64,000 nucleotides of DNA from Exiguobacterium sp. s48 (GCF_018617395.1 NZ_JACSKC010000001.1:310001-374000); one strand, 5' to 3'. Counted from the stretch's first letter, positions 44,404 to 54,276 are shown. Numbers and translations are program-made. The notes: generated by a model not told the origin, from the letters alone.

Positions 44404-45792
44404 ATGTTTCAAGATCCTGTCCTGATGAGCCGGGCATTGACGGCACTCACATTAGGGTTTCATGTGATTTTTGCCACACTCGGCGTCGGGGTTCCACTTT
44501 TAATCTTATTGGCAGAATTTTTAGGGATTCGTAAAAATGATCCGAAATATACACTCATGGCTAGACGGTGGTCACGCGGCTATGTCGTGACGGTTGCCGT
44601 CGGTGTTGTGACAGGTACGGCGATTGGACTTCAATTATCGTTACTTTGGCCAAACCTGATGCGTGTCGCGGGTCAAACGATTGCGCTCCCATTGTTTATG
44701 GAGACGTTCGCCTTCTTCTTTGAAGCGATTTTCCTCGGGATTTACTTGTACACGTGGGATCGATTTAAAAATCCGTGGCGACACATGCTTCTCGGTATTC
44801 CGGTAGCGGTCGGTGCGTTATTCTCTGGATTCTTTATCACCACAGTAAACAGTTTTATGAACCAACCGGTAGGGTTTGATATCGTCGATGGTCGTCTAGC
44901 AAACGTCAGCCCGCTTGAGGCGATGTTCAGTCCGGCCATGCCGACGAAAATGGCACACGTGCTGACGTCCGCTATTTTGACATCAGCGTTCATTTTGGCG
45001 GCTATCGCTGCCGTTCAGTTATTACGTCAACGGCGTAATCAACTGGATCAGATGTCGATTGAGTATCACAAGAAAGGTCTCCGTTTGACGATGACCGTCG
45101 CATTAATCTTTGCGATTGCGACAGCGCTCGTTGGTGACTTCTCTGGTAAATACTTGGCTCATTATCAACCAGACAAATTAGCGGCAGCAGAATGGCATTT
45201 TGATACATCCTCTGAGGCGGAACTGATTCTCGGTGGATGGTTAGAAGATGATGGCGAGGGTGGTTATGAAGTTCGAGGCGCCCTGAAGATTCCATATGCG
45301 CTCTCCATTCTTGCAGGTGGTGTTCCGAACTATGAGGTCACCGGCTTAGATGAATTTGCGAAAGAAGATCAACCGCCACTCTTTGTCCACTATCTGTTTG
45401 ATGCGATGGTCGGGATTGGGATGCTTCTCGCGCTCATCTCGTTCTTGTTCGTATTAGGGCGTTACATCAAACGATTGAACCAGTTCAGTAAACCGATGCT
45501 CTTTGCGATTGCAGCGGGTGGACCGCTTGCCATGGGAGCAATCGAATTTGGATGGTTCTTCGCTGAATTTGGACGTCAGCCTTGGGCACTCTATCAGTTG
45601 ATGCGTACAAGTGAGGCCGCTACAACATCGGCAAATGTCGGATGGATGCTTGTCGCTTTCGCGATCCTCTACGTGATACTCGGAACGGTTACTGTGGCTG
45701 TACTGTCACGCCTGTTCAAAGAGAATCCAGTAGGGAAAGAACTAAAACAATCCGAACATCGTGGTGAAGCGATGTTTGCGGATGAAGTCTGA
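44404..45792 (+). CDS. cydA: Cytochrome bd-type quinol oxidase subunit I
   Basis: Membrane subunit carrying the haems of the terminal oxidase that reduces oxygen with quinol. The 462 residues have about nine helices. Haem ligand candidates His20 (in LGFHVIFATLG) and His185 (in KMAHVLTS) are in place, and the diagnostic GRQPW is at 390-394. The KLAAAEWHF segment opens the quinol-binding loop, which is short, as in Bacillus YthA or CIO-type enzymes. A strong AGGAGG precedes the ATG. It forms an operon with cydB; cydCD assembly genes are not nearby. Confidence 0.94.
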   Translation: MFQDPVLMSRALTALTLGFHVIFATLGVGVPLLILLAEFLGIRKNDPKYTLMARRWSRGYVVTVAVGVVTGTAIGLQLSLLWPNLMRVAGQTIALPLFMETFAFFFEAIFLGIYLYTWDRFKNPWRHMLLGIPVAVGALFSGFFITTVNSFMNQPVGFDIVDGRLANVSPLEAMFSPAMPTKMAHVLTSAILTSAFILAAIAAVQLLRQRRNQLDQMSIEYHKKGLRLTMTVALIFAIATALVGDFSGKYLAHYQPDKLAAAEWHFDTSSEAELILGGWLEDDGEGGYEVRGALKIPYALSILAGGVPNYEVTGLDEFAKEDQPPLFVHYLFDAMVGIGMLLALISFLFVLGRYIKRLNQFSKPMLFAIAAGGPLAMGAIEFGWFFAEFGRQPWALYQLMRTSEAATTSANVGWMLVAFAILYVILGTVTVAVLSRLFKENPVGKELKQSEHRGEAMFADEV

Positions 45793-45806
45793 TCGGAGGG
45801 TATGAC

Positions 45807-46838
45807 ATGCAAATTCAAGAATTAGGGATTGCCGTCTTGTGGACGTTCTTGTACGGCTATCTCATCGTCGCATCGATTGACTTCGGTGCAGGATTCTTCG
45901 CTTTTTACAGCCGCTACACGAAACGGGATCACTTAGTGAATCGACTCGTTAAACGCTACTTGTCACCGACATGGGAAGTGACGAACGTCTTCTTCGTCTT
46001 CTTCTTTGTCGGGATTGTCGGATTCTTTCCGGACACTGCGTATTATTATGGGACGGCATTACTCGTTCCAGCCTCTGTCGTGCTCATCTTGCTTGCGATT
46101 CGCGGAAGCTTCTATGCGTTTGCGAACTATGGTTCAAAAGAAAGCACATTGTATATGTTTTTATACGGGGCAACGGGTCTCTTGATTCCGGCATCAATGT
46201 CAACAGTACTGACAGTCAGTCAAGGTGGGTTCATTACTGAAACAGAGAATGGAGTCATCTTCGACGGGGCGAAGTTATTTACGAACTTCTACTCTTGGAC
46301 AGTGGTCAGTTTGGCGATCGTGTCCGTTCTCTACATTAGTGCGATGTTCCTGTTGTTTTACGCAGATAAGGCTCGTGACCAAAACGCGGTCGAACTCGTG
46401 AGAAAGTGGGCGCTCTTCTGGAGTGTACCGACAATCATCGCATCGGGACTTGTCTTCTTCGGTTTGAAGTCACACGCAGCTTGGCACTATGAGAGCATCT
46501 TAGGAGGCAATTGGTGGTGGTTCGCGATGAGTTTCCTCTTCTTCGTGGTTGCCGTTTCCTTCGTATACATGAAGCGGAATTACGGAATTGCGTTCCTGAT
46601 GGTCATGGGGCAATTCTTCATGGCTTGGTTCGGATACGGGTATTCGCATTTACCATATATCCTATATCCGTACATCGACATTAATGGAAGTGTCGTCAAC
46701 GAGTCGATGGCAGTGGCGCTCGTCATTGTATTCATCTTAGGATTACTCTTGCTCGTACCGGCGCTCTATCTCTTGCTTCGTTTGTTCTTGTTTGACAATG
46801 ACTACGTACGCGGAAAACGCTCGAGCGGAAAAGCATAA
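45807..46838 (+). CDS. cydB: Cytochrome bd-type quinol oxidase subunit II
   Basis: Second subunit, 343 residues, with eight to nine helices. The opening LWTFLYGYLIVASIDFGAG (about 10-28) and the PTWEVTNVFFVFFFVG region (about 53-68) are typical of CydB. A GGAGGG ribosome site lies in the 14-base gap after cydA. A hairpin follows the stop. Confidence 0.93.
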   Translation: MQIQELGIAVLWTFLYGYLIVASIDFGAGFFAFYSRYTKRDHLVNRLVKRYLSPTWEVTNVFFVFFFVGIVGFFPDTAYYYGTALLVPASVVLILLAIRGSFYAFANYGSKESTLYMFLYGATGLLIPASMSTVLTVSQGGFITETENGVIFDGAKLFTNFYSWTVVSLAIVSVLYISAMFLLFYADKARDQNAVELVRKWALFWSVPTIIASGLVFFGLKSHAAWHYESILGGNWWWFAMSFLFFVVAVSFVYMKRNYGIAFLMVMGQFFMAWFGYGYSHLPYILYPYIDINGSVVNESMAVALVIVFILGLLLLVPALYLLLRLFLFDNDYVRGKRSSGKA

Positions 46839-46847
46839 TGTGAACGA

Positions 46848-46887
46848 TGGGATTTCCTTTATATAAAGGAGATTCCATTTTGTTTTT
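46848..46887 (+). terminator. Terminator of cydAB
   Basis: ATGGGATTTCCTTT pairs with AAAGGAGATTCCAT (one bulge) around ATAT and runs into TTTTGTTTTTTT. Confidence 0.82.
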
Positions 46888-46967
46888 TTATAGAGTTTTT
46901 AACAGGAATCAGTTACACTGAACGAAGAATCAAGAAGAGAACAGGTGTAGGAAAGGGATGTAGCATC

Positions 46968-47630
46968 ATGACAGGTGAATTTGCAGTCATCGGATTAGGA
47001 CGGTTTGGTGGGTCGATCGTCCGTGAGTTGTCATCGAACGGGTATGATGTCCTCGCAATCGACTCCGATGAAGAACGCGTCAATGAGTTTATGGGATTGG
47101 CTACGCATGCAGTCATTGCCGATACGACAGATGAGAACGTTCTTAAGAGTTTAGGGATTCGTAACTTCGAACACGTCATCGTGGCAATCGGAGAGAACAT
47201 TCAAGCTTCGATTTTGACGACGCTCATTTTAAAGGAACTTGGTGTTCAAATCATCACTGTGAAAGCGACGAACGACTATCATGAAAAGGTACTTCGTCGG
47301 ATCGGTGCGGACAATATCGTGCATCCGGAACGGGATATGGGTGTTCGAATCGCCAATGGATTGATGAGCCAAAGTATTCTCGATTACCTTGAACTATCGA
47401 ATGAGCATTCGATTGTCGAGATTAAAGCATCTGACAAATTATCGAACAAATCGCTCATTGATTTGGATTTGCGAGCGAAATATGGGGTGAACATTGTTGC
47501 CATTCGTCGTGATGATGATGTCTTGATTTCTCCTCAGGCTGATGAAATGATTTTATCGGAAGATATTCTGATCATCATCGGGAAAGATACCGATTTAGAC
47601 AGACTCGAGCGGACGTTACGTTCGAAATAA
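46968..47630 (+). CDS. ktrC: Ktr potassium transporter gating subunit KtrC/KtrA
   Basis: Cytoplasmic RCK protein, 220 residues, that gates a KtrB/D-type potassium channel. The Rossmann motif GLGRFG is at 9-14, with an acidic residue after strand 2 (AIDSDEERV). The RCK_C domain (about 140-220), which binds c-di-AMP in homologues, follows. KtrC rather than KtrA is chosen because rnjA lies close by, as in Bacillus. No channel gene is adjacent, which is also usual for KtrC. Confidence 0.92.
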   Translation: MTGEFAVIGLGRFGGSIVRELSSNGYDVLAIDSDEERVNEFMGLATHAVIADTTDENVLKSLGIRNFEHVIVAIGENIQASILTTLILKELGVQIITVKATNDYHEKVLRRIGADNIVHPERDMGVRIANGLMSQSILDYLELSNEHSIVEIKASDKLSNKSLIDLDLRAKYGVNIVAIRRDDDVLISPQADEMILSEDILIIIGKDTDLDRLERTLRSK

Positions 47631-47633
47631 AAG

Positions 47634-47710
47634 AAAAGACCTCTTGAGCGATACCGTGATCGTTGAATCGATTGATCCAACGCCACGGTGTGACTCCAAG
47701 AGGTCTTTTA
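47634..47710. terminator. Long nested hairpin, bidirectional terminator between ktrC and the HAD gene
   Basis: AAAGACCTCTTG (47636-47647) pairs with CAAGAGGTCTTT (47697-47708). The interior has further complementary pieces, ACCGTG with CACGGT and CGTTG with CAACG, which could form a longer branched structure. It lies between convergent genes. Confidence 0.7.
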
Positions 47711-48484
47711 AATAAGCTTCATCGCTTTCAATCCATATTCAATCCCGTCTTCGAGAATGGATTTTGTGACGAAGTCCGCCACGTCTTTTGTTTCCGAGCG
47801 ACCGTTACCCATGGCGATCCCTGTCCCTACATACTGAAGCATGGCTAAATCATTCAAGGCATCCCCGAATGCATACGTGTTCTCGAGACGATAGCCGTTT
47901 GTCTCGATGAAGTGACGGATTCCATCCGCTTTACTGGCCCCTTTATTGATGACGTCCATCGCATGAGGATGCCAACGGATAAAATCAAATTCACGATAAG
48001 CATCGATATAATGATGTTCGTCCTCTGGCGTGCAATAGAGTAACGTCTGGTATACATCTTCTTCTGCGTGGAAGTTTGGTTCGAATGAAGGGATTGGCAT
48101 ATCGAGTTCGCCGAGCGATTGTTCGACGATGGCATCATTCGGCTTTGAAGCACCGCCACGGTCCTGCCCCAAATAGACGAGGGTATGATCATGTGAAGCG
48201 GCGTGCGTCGTCAAGCGATTTAATGCATCTTTCGAGAGCGTGTTACGATACACGATTTCGCCTTTATGAACGACGATTTGGCCGTTATAGCAAACGAGAC
48301 TATCGATTCCGACGCGTTCTGGGATATCCGATAGCATGGCCGGTCCCCGTCCTGTCGCGATGAACGTCTCGACACCGTTTGCCTGAAGTGCTTGGATTGC
48401 TGAAATCGTTGAAGGTGGAATATAGCTACCTTCATGTAAAAGTGTGCCGTCAATGTCGAAAAAAACAACTTTTTGATCTTCCAT
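47708..48484 (-). CDS. Cof-type HAD-IIB phosphatase
   Basis: A 258-residue haloacid-dehalogenase phosphatase with a type IIB cap. Motif I is FFDIDGTLL (about 8-16) with the nucleophile Asp. Motif II is IATGRG (about 41-46), and motifs III and IV are KADGIRHF (about 189) and FGDALNDLAML (about 212-222). Family members remove phosphate from sugar phosphates, flavin precursors or other small molecules. It is divergent from rnjA. Confidence 0.9.
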   Translation of the reverse strand: MEDQKVVFFDIDGTLLHEGSYIPPSTISAIQALQANGVETFIATGRGPAMLSDIPERVGIDSLVCYNGQIVVHKGEIVYRNTLSKDALNRLTTHAASHDHTLVYLGQDRGGASKPNDAIVEQSLGELDMPIPSFEPNFHAEEDVYQTLLYCTPEDEHHYIDAYREFDFIRWHPHAMDVINKGASKADGIRHFIETNGYRLENTYAFGDALNDLAMLQYVGTGIAMGNGRSETKDVADFVTKSILEDGIEYGLKAMKLI

Positions 48485-48696
48485 TTAAGTCACCATTCTT
48501 TCTCTTTGTCTAAAAAATATGTTTTCTGAACCCACTAAAAGGATAACACGAAATAGGGAAACTACCACGAATATCACATCGTTAGTGAAATATTGTCATG
48601 ATATGAGCTATAATGAAAAAAGAATCTTACGGGCATATTCGAGAATCACTTATGTTTCACATAGATGTATTAATAATTGAAGTAAGGAGAGATTAA

Positions 48697-50364
48697 ATGA
48701 AGTTTGTTAAGAACCACCAAACAGCCGTGTTCGCGTTAGGCGGACTGGGAGAAATCGGGAAGAACACATACGTTGTTCAATTCCAAGATGAAATCATCGT
48801 CATCGATGCGGGAATCATGTTTCCAGAGGATGACTTGCTTGGAATTGACTATGTGATTCCAGATTACTCTTATTTGATTAAAAACAAGGACAAAGTAAAA
48901 GGGGTATTCATCACACACGGTCACGAAGACCATATCGGGGGAATTCCATTCTTACTGAAGCAGGTCCAGTTACCGATCTACGCGACAAAACTTGCGCTTG
49001 GATTAATTAAAGTAAAACTGGAAGAGCATGGGTTGTTACGGGAAGCGGAACTCCATGAAATTGATGAAGATTCACTTATTAAATTCCGTAAAACGAGCAT
49101 CTCGTTCTTCCGTACGACTCACTCGATTCCAAACTCACTCGGTGTCGTTGTCAAGACGCCACAAGGAAACATCGTCCATACGGGTGACTTCAAGTTCGAC
49201 TTCACTCCGGTAGGCGAACCGGCCGATCTCGCCAAGATGGCGGAAATCGGAAAAGAAGGCGTGCTTTGTCTCTTGTCTGACTCAACGAATGCGGAAGTAG
49301 AAGGCTTCACGATGAGTGAGAGCGTTGTCGGTGGGACGATTAGTGAAACGTTCCGGAAAGCGGACGGTCGAATCATCTTTGCGACATTCGCATCGAACAT
49401 CTATCGCTTGCAACAAGTGGTCGATGCGTGTGCCGAGACAGGTCGTCATCTCATGATTTTCGGTCGTTCGATGGAGAAAGTCATGACGATCGGACAAGAA
49501 CTCGGTTTCATCAACGTTCCGAAAGGTATGATTATCGAGGCGAACCAAATGCGTCACTACGATCCGAATGAAATCGCGATTCTTTGTACCGGCTCACAAG
49601 GGGAACCGATGGCAGCGCTTAGTCGTATCGCGAACGGGACGCACCGTCAAGTGTCGATCATTCCTGGAGATACGGTCATCTTCTCTTCTTCTCCAATCCC
49701 GGGAAATGCCATCTCGGTCGGGAAAACGATTGACCAGTTATATAAAGCGGGAGCTGACGTCGTATACGGGAAGTTGACGAACATTCATACGTCGGGACAC
49801 GGTTCACAACAAGAACAGTTGTTGATGATTCGCCTCTTGAATCCGAAATTCTTCATGCCGATTCACGGAGAGTACCGCATGTTGAAAAAACATGCTGAAT
49901 TAGCTGAGTCGGTTGGTATTCCGAAAGAGAACAGTTTTGTCATGGATAACGGAGAAGTGCTCGCCGTTGACTCTGAATCAGCAGCGGTCACGGGTAAAAT
50001 TTCTGCGAACGCAGTTTACATTGATGGGAATGGAATTGGCGATATTGGGAATATAGTATTAAGGGATCGTCGCATTCTCTCTGAAGATGGACTCGTTGTC
50101 GTTGTCATCAGTATCGATGGCAAGACACGCAAACTCGTCTCGGGACCAGATATCATCTCACGTGGATTTGTCTACATGCGTGAGTCAGGTAGTCTGATTC
50201 GTGATGGCGAACGTCTATTGAAGAAAACCGTCGAACAAGGATTGTCCAATAAGCAGATGAAGTGGTCGGAAATGAAACAACTCGTTTCGGACACGCTCAC
50301 GCCTTATTTGGCTCAAAAGACGCGGAGACACCCGATGGTCCTGCCGATTATTATGGAAGTATGA
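48697..50364 (+). CDS. rnjA: Ribonuclease J1
   Basis: Metallo-beta-lactamase-fold RNase with endonuclease and 5'-3' exonuclease activity, central to mRNA turnover in Bacillales. The 555 residues carry HGHEDH at 74-79 and the beta-CASP region ([12 protein letters not shown], about 205-216). A late [11 protein letters not shown] (about 388-398) contains the family histidine. The RBS is AAGGAGAG. The Bacillus partner gene rpoY (ykzG) is not visible upstream. The preceding 212-base gap has a TATAAT at 48609-48614 with no good -35. Confidence 0.95.
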   Translation: MKFVKNHQTAVFALGGLGEIGKNTYVVQFQDEIIVIDAGIMFPEDDLLGIDYVIPDYSYLIKNKDKVKGVFITHGHEDHIGGIPFLLKQVQLPIYATKLALGLIKVKLEEHGLLREAELHEIDEDSLIKFRKTSISFFRTTHSIPNSLGVVVKTPQGNIVHTGDFKFDFTPVGEPADLAKMAEIGKEGVLCLLSDSTNAEVEGFTMSESVVGGTISETFRKADGRIIFATFASNIYRLQQVVDACAETGRHLMIFGRSMEKVMTIGQELGFINVPKGMIIEANQMRHYDPNEIAILCTGSQGEPMAALSRIANGTHRQVSIIPGDTVIFSSSPIPGNAISVGKTIDQLYKAGADVVYGKLTNIHTSGHGSQQEQLLMIRLLNPKFFMPIHGEYRMLKKHAELAESVGIPKENSFVMDNGEVLAVDSESAAVTGKISANAVYIDGNGIGDIGNIVLRDRRILSEDGLVVVVISIDGKTRKLVSGPDIISRGFVYMRESGSLIRDGERLLKKTVEQGLSNKQMKWSEMKQLVSDTLTPYLAQKTRRHPMVLPIIMEV

Positions 50365-50368
50365 TCGA

Positions 50369-50401
50369 ACGGGCTGTAGGAAACTACAGCCCGTTTTTTT
50401 C
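50369..50401 (+). terminator. Terminator of rnjA
   Basis: ACGGGCTGTAG pairs with CTACAGCCCGT around GAAA and runs into seven Ts. Confidence 0.92.
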
Positions 50402-50425
50402 ACCGCAACGTAGGAGGGGAAGCTT

Positions 50426-51883
50426 ATGGCTAAGAAAAAGGGGAAGAAAGGTTGGTTGAAGTGGGGAGCCGCAATCATTGCGGTCATTTTTCTCATCACA
50501 CTTGTGTATCATCAAGTGAAACCATTACCAGAAGGCGTATCACGACAATCTGATTCGTATCTCATTACGGATGACCAGATTGATTTTCTCCATGATTTGA
50601 CGTACCAAGGAGAGGATACTGAAATCGTTGAGCAAGAGATTTTCAAAGAAGTGGAACGAGCGATTCATGAAGCGAAGGAATACATCGTCATGGACTTTTT
50701 CTTGTTCAATCCGTATTCGAACGAAGATCGACAATACCCGGATATCACGGCGCGATTATCATCGGCCTTATTGGAACAAATGGAACGGTATCCAGATATG
50801 AAAGTCGTCTTTATCACAGACGAAATCAATACAACATACGGTGGACATGTTTCCGAACACTTTGATGTGCTCGAGGAAGCGGGAGCAGAAATCGTCTATA
50901 CGAATCTTGACGCCATGCGCGACCCGAATATTTTATATTCGACATTTTATCGGATGGCCATTCAATGGTTCGGAGACAGCGAGGAAGGTTGGCTACCTAA
51001 TCCGATGGCCTCATCGGCACCAGACATTACGGTTCGTGCCTATTTAAGACTTCTAAATATTAAAGCGAACCATCGTAAGGTGATGGTCACAGAAAATGAA
51101 GGGTTCGTGTTGTCTGCCAATCCCCATGATGCCAGTGGATACCATTCGAATGTCGGAGTTCATCTGAAAGGGCCGATTTTAAAAGAAATCGCGGAGGGAG
51201 AGCAGGCTGTTGCGACGTTCTCCAAAGGGGATGCTCGTCGATTCCCGGATGAAGAGGCGTTAGCAAAGACTGAAGAAGAGCCGTCTGAAGCGCCGATGGA
51301 GATCCGGTACGTCACAGAAGGGAAAATCCAGGAGTCCGTACTTGATGCGATGAATGGGGCGGACGATGGGGACACTATTTGGATCGGAATGTTCTACTTG
51401 GCAGACCGGAATATCATCCAAGCCATCGAGGATGCTGCCGCTAGAGGGGTGAAAGTGAATTTGATTCTCGATCCGAACACGAATGCGTTCGGTCGATCGA
51501 AATCGGGTTTACCGAACTTGCCGGTAACGGCAGAGCTAAATACAGTGAACCCAGAACATATCGAAATCCGTTGGTATGACGTCGGTAAAGAGCAATATCA
51601 TCCGAAAATGTTATACGTGGATGGAGAAGAGAAGACCGTTGTATTAGGTTCTGGGAACTATACGACACGAAATATGAACGATTACAACCTCGAGGCAGAC
51701 GTCGAGGTAAAAGGAGAAGAGAATACAGCTTTCTTTGATGAAGTAGATGAGTATTTCAATCGTTTATGGAATAACGAAAATGGAACGTACACAGTGGCAT
51801 ATGACGAGATTCAAACCGATGTGCCTCTTGGGAAATACATCATGTACTGGCTTCAAAAAGTGACATGGACGATGACGTACTAA
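50426..51883 (+). CDS. Phospholipase D-like membrane-anchored protein
   Basis: A 485-residue protein with a very basic N-terminus and one membrane helix (about 11-30), then an extracytoplasmic or cytoplasmic PLD body. Two HKD-type motifs are visible: NHRKVMVTE (about 214-222) and YHPKMLYVDG (about 391-400). They follow the order of the PLD superfamily, but the first lacks the usual Asp directly after. It is distinct from the cls gene at 15.7 kb. It could be a second phospholipid-modifying enzyme. It has its own ribosome site (AGGAGGGG) after the rnjA terminator. Confidence 0.82.
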   Translation: MAKKKGKKGWLKWGAAIIAVIFLITLVYHQVKPLPEGVSRQSDSYLITDDQIDFLHDLTYQGEDTEIVEQEIFKEVERAIHEAKEYIVMDFFLFNPYSNEDRQYPDITARLSSALLEQMERYPDMKVVFITDEINTTYGGHVSEHFDVLEEAGAEIVYTNLDAMRDPNILYSTFYRMAIQWFGDSEEGWLPNPMASSAPDITVRAYLRLLNIKANHRKVMVTENEGFVLSANPHDASGYHSNVGVHLKGPILKEIAEGEQAVATFSKGDARRFPDEEALAKTEEEPSEAPMEIRYVTEGKIQESVLDAMNGADDGDTIWIGMFYLADRNIIQAIEDAAARGVKVNLILDPNTNAFGRSKSGLPNLPVTAELNTVNPEHIEIRWYDVGKEQYHPKMLYVDGEEKTVVLGSGNYTTRNMNDYNLEADVEVKGEENTAFFDEVDEYFNRLWNNENGTYTVAYDEIQTDVPLGKYIMYWLQKVTWTMTY

Positions 51884-51919
51884 AAAACAGCTATCCTCGA
51901 ATTGGGGATAGCTGTTTCG
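51884..51919. terminator. Bidirectional terminator after the PLD gene
   Basis: AAACAGCTATCC pairs with GGATAGCTGTTT around TCGAATTGG, between convergent genes. Confidence 0.88.
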
Positions 51920-51922
51920 ACG

Positions 51923-53548
51923 TTAATTCGTCTCGATTGGATTGAACTCATTCGTATATTCATATAAGAATTTTCCGGTCTCTTTCAAGACGTCACTCTT
52001 ACGGTGAAGCGAGAAATGGTCGTAAGGGACGGTCTCGGTTTGAATATTGTTTGTGTACTCTTCAAGCAAGAGAGAACTCGATGGCTCGATGAGGTTAAAT
52101 TCACCGCCTCGTCCGGAGAAGGAGAGGACTTGTACCGAACGGGGCCATGTCTCAAGTTTAGACTGGAACGCTTTTAATCCATCCGAATTTGGCGATAAGT
52201 CACGGATGGCTGGACTACCCGTATTGATGCCGAAATTACTGGCGGATAGACCAAAGTTCGCAAGGCGTGTACCTCCAAACGGACTATCGAACGTCACAAA
52301 CTTATCAACGATATAAGTTTCTTGGTTCAAGATATAGTTGGCGGCTGCCACACCACCCATGCTATGACCAATGATATACATTCGGTCGAACGAGCGATTT
52401 CTCGATTTTTTATACGTTTCAATGGCTGCATTTAACCATTTCGTCTGATTGTTTAGTGAAGCTTCCGCATCCTCGAACTCAATTCGGACGATAGGGCGTG
52501 TTGAACTATAATCATAAATTTCACAATCCGTCTTCCCTTTGACAGTCACGGTACAAAGGGCACCGTCTGTTGCCAGTCCACTCTGCTCCATCGATTGTGA
52601 GAAACGAAGGAATGTTCGGTCTGTTCCGAGTAATCCATGTACGGCGAACGTAGGAATGAATTCGTTCGTTTGAGCCGCTTGGCGAATCGCTTCCGATTGC
52701 CGTTCATTTGCCAACTCTTGTCGGAACGTTACGACAATCAACGCAAGGGAGAGCGAAACGATCAACAAGCCGAGTAATCGTGAACGGATCGATGTCTTCC
52801 GGGGGTTGCCGATGTTTCGTCGATATTTGCGCCAAATAAAGTAGGCGAGTACGACTGCGACAACGAGGACGATAATCGTCACAATCCACGCTTTAACATT
52901 TGGCACGTGTGCGACGAGCTTCAAGTTGTTTTGTCGACCACCGTATACTTGCCACTCCACGTGTTTCATCGATCGGATGTCAAGGCCCGTCCCGTCCTCA
53001 ACAAAAACACCGGTCGGTACATTCAGGTTAAAACGAATATCAGCTTGTCGGATGTACCGTTCAGCTAATTTTTTGGGTGAGCCCGACAGTTCGACACCTG
53101 GTAAGTCGACTTGATCGAGTCGAAGATCAAGGTTGGTCTGTAAAGTATAAGAATCAAACCAAATACCTTCACGTTGCTCAATATCAAACTTGATATCTGG
53201 GGGGACCAGAATACCGGCTGGTCCCGTTTTCCATTCTTCTTTAATCTGTTGCAACTCGTCCACACTTTTAAATGTTTTCTTTAAGACCATCCCTTCGTAG
53301 TCATCAGGACTCGAATAATCTTCCGTCTCATATCCATTCTCCTCAGCCTGCTCTTTCCAAGTATCCCAGTCGAGCCTGAGATTGAGTAATTTCATGACAG
53401 GATGATCACGGAACGCGTAAGTCGTTTCGAGCGAAACGGATTGGTCGTAGTGGACGGTCGCATCATAATTGATTCGCACACATCCACCGATTAAAAGAAA
53501 TAAAAATGGGAATAGTAACAACAGTGCCCTTTTTCTCGAGCTAACCAT
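51923..53548 (-). CDS. Lipoprotein with N-terminal LppM/DUF3153-like region and C-terminal DUF915-type alpha/beta hydrolase
   Basis: A 541-residue protein with an unusual build. Residues 1-23 are a lipoprotein signal ending in LIGGC (Cys23). About 24-210 is a beta-rich extracytoplasmic region. A membrane helix (about 217-238) is followed by a short basic loop and a second helix (about 262-282). The C-terminal part (about 300-541) is an alpha/beta hydrolase with GHSMGG near 395-400, SPFGGTRLANFG, and a late DHFSLH histidine, resembling DUF915 surface hydrolases. With two helices after an acylated N-terminus, the hydrolase would lie outside the cell. It starts one base after def on the same strand. 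Confidence 0.75.
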   Translation of the reverse strand: MVSSRKRALLLLFPFLFLLIGGCVRINYDATVHYDQSVSLETTYAFRDHPVMKLLNLRLDWDTWKEQAEENGYETEDYSSPDDYEGMVLKKTFKSVDELQQIKEEWKTGPAGILVPPDIKFDIEQREGIWFDSYTLQTNLDLRLDQVDLPGVELSGSPKKLAERYIRQADIRFNLNVPTGVFVEDGTGLDIRSMKHVEWQVYGGRQNNLKLVAHVPNVKAWIVTIIVLVVAVVLAYFIWRKYRRNIGNPRKTSIRSRLLGLLIVSLSLALIVVTFRQELANERQSEAIRQAAQTNEFIPTFAVHGLLGTDRTFLRFSQSMEQSGLATDGALCTVTVKGKTDCEIYDYSSTRPIVRIEFEDAEASLNNQTKWLNAAIETYKKSRNRSFDRMYIIGHSMGGVAAANYILNQETYIVDKFVTFDSPFGGTRLANFGLSASNFGINTGSPAIRDLSPNSDGLKAFQSKLETWPRSVQVLSFSGRGGEFNLIEPSSSLLLEEYTNNIQTETVPYDHFSLHRKSDVLKETGKFLYEYTNEFNPIETN

Positions 53549-53549
53549 G

Positions 53550-54089
53550 TTAAATCGGTTCGCCGTATGTTTCTAACGGATTCGACGTATTGATGCGATC
53601 ATAGAACATGATCCCATCTAAATGATCGAGTTCGTGCTGACATACGATGGCGCGCATGCCACGCAAGCGAAGCTTGATTGGCTTCCCGTCACGATCGAAC
53701 CCTTCTAACGTGATTCGACGAAAACGAGGTACATTTCCTTTGACCACGCGATCGACCGAGAGACAGCCTTCGCCACCGTTTAAAAATGTCTGTTCGACGG
53801 AATGGCTTGTGATTTTAGGGTTGAAGATGGAGAGTTGGAATGTCTCTTCCTCTTCTTGTAGAAGGACCGTGAAGAATCGACGATTCACTCCGAGTTGTGG
53901 CGCGGCGATGCCGACACCGCCTCTTAACTCATATTTTTCGCTCATCTCAGGGTCTTGACTATTAACGAGGAATGTCTCCATCTCGTCGAGTAACGCCAAA
54001 TCTTCTGTTGTTGGCGGAATCGGTACCTCGATTGAACGAGCGCGAAGTCGCTCGTCACCTTCTCGAATGACATCTTTCATGGTTAACAT
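53550..54089 (-). CDS. def: Peptide deformylase
   Basis: Removes the N-formyl group from nascent proteins with a metal centre. Motif 1 GVGIAAPQ (about 58-65), motif 2 EGCLSV (about 106-111) and motif 3 QHELDHLDG (about 150-158) are all intact. The ATG at 54089 (MLTMKDVIREG) is chosen because AAGGAAG lies upstream; a TTG six bases earlier would also be in frame. The length of 179 residues and the insertions match the long Gram-positive type (YkrB). It is coupled to the hydrolase lipoprotein gene. Confidence 0.95.
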   Translation of the reverse strand: MLTMKDVIREGDERLRARSIEVPIPPTTEDLALLDEMETFLVNSQDPEMSEKYELRGGVGIAAPQLGVNRRFFTVLLQEEEETFQLSIFNPKITSHSVEQTFLNGGEGCLSVDRVVKGNVPRFRRITLEGFDRDGKPIKLRLRGMRAIVCQHELDHLDGIMFYDRINTSNPLETYGEPI

Positions 54090-54215
54090 ACACAACTTCC
54101 TTTCTATCTAACGTATATGATTGATTATATCATATTTAATGAGGATGGAATGTGGATGGTACAGAAGGTGAAATGAAAATAATACAGAGATAAAATAGGT
54201 GTAATAACCCTTGAA

Positions 54216-54229
54216 TGTAAGCGTTTTAT
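54216..54229 (+). promoter_or_regulatory. cre-like CcpA site upstream of pdhA
   Basis: TGTAAGCGTTTTAT matches the catabolite-responsive element core except at the last two positions. It lies about 18 bases upstream of the better -35, the position typical of CcpA activation rather than repression. Confidence 0.55.
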
Positions 54230-54246
54230 TTTGACGAGCATATTTT

Positions 54247-54276
54247 TTGCGTTATTGTAACAACCCGTTTTATACT
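54247..54276 (+). promoter_or_regulatory. pdh operon promoter
   Basis: TTGCGT (54247-54252) and TATACT (54271-54276) are 18 bases apart. An alternative, TTGACG (54231) with TATTGT, lies just upstream. Confidence 0.6.
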
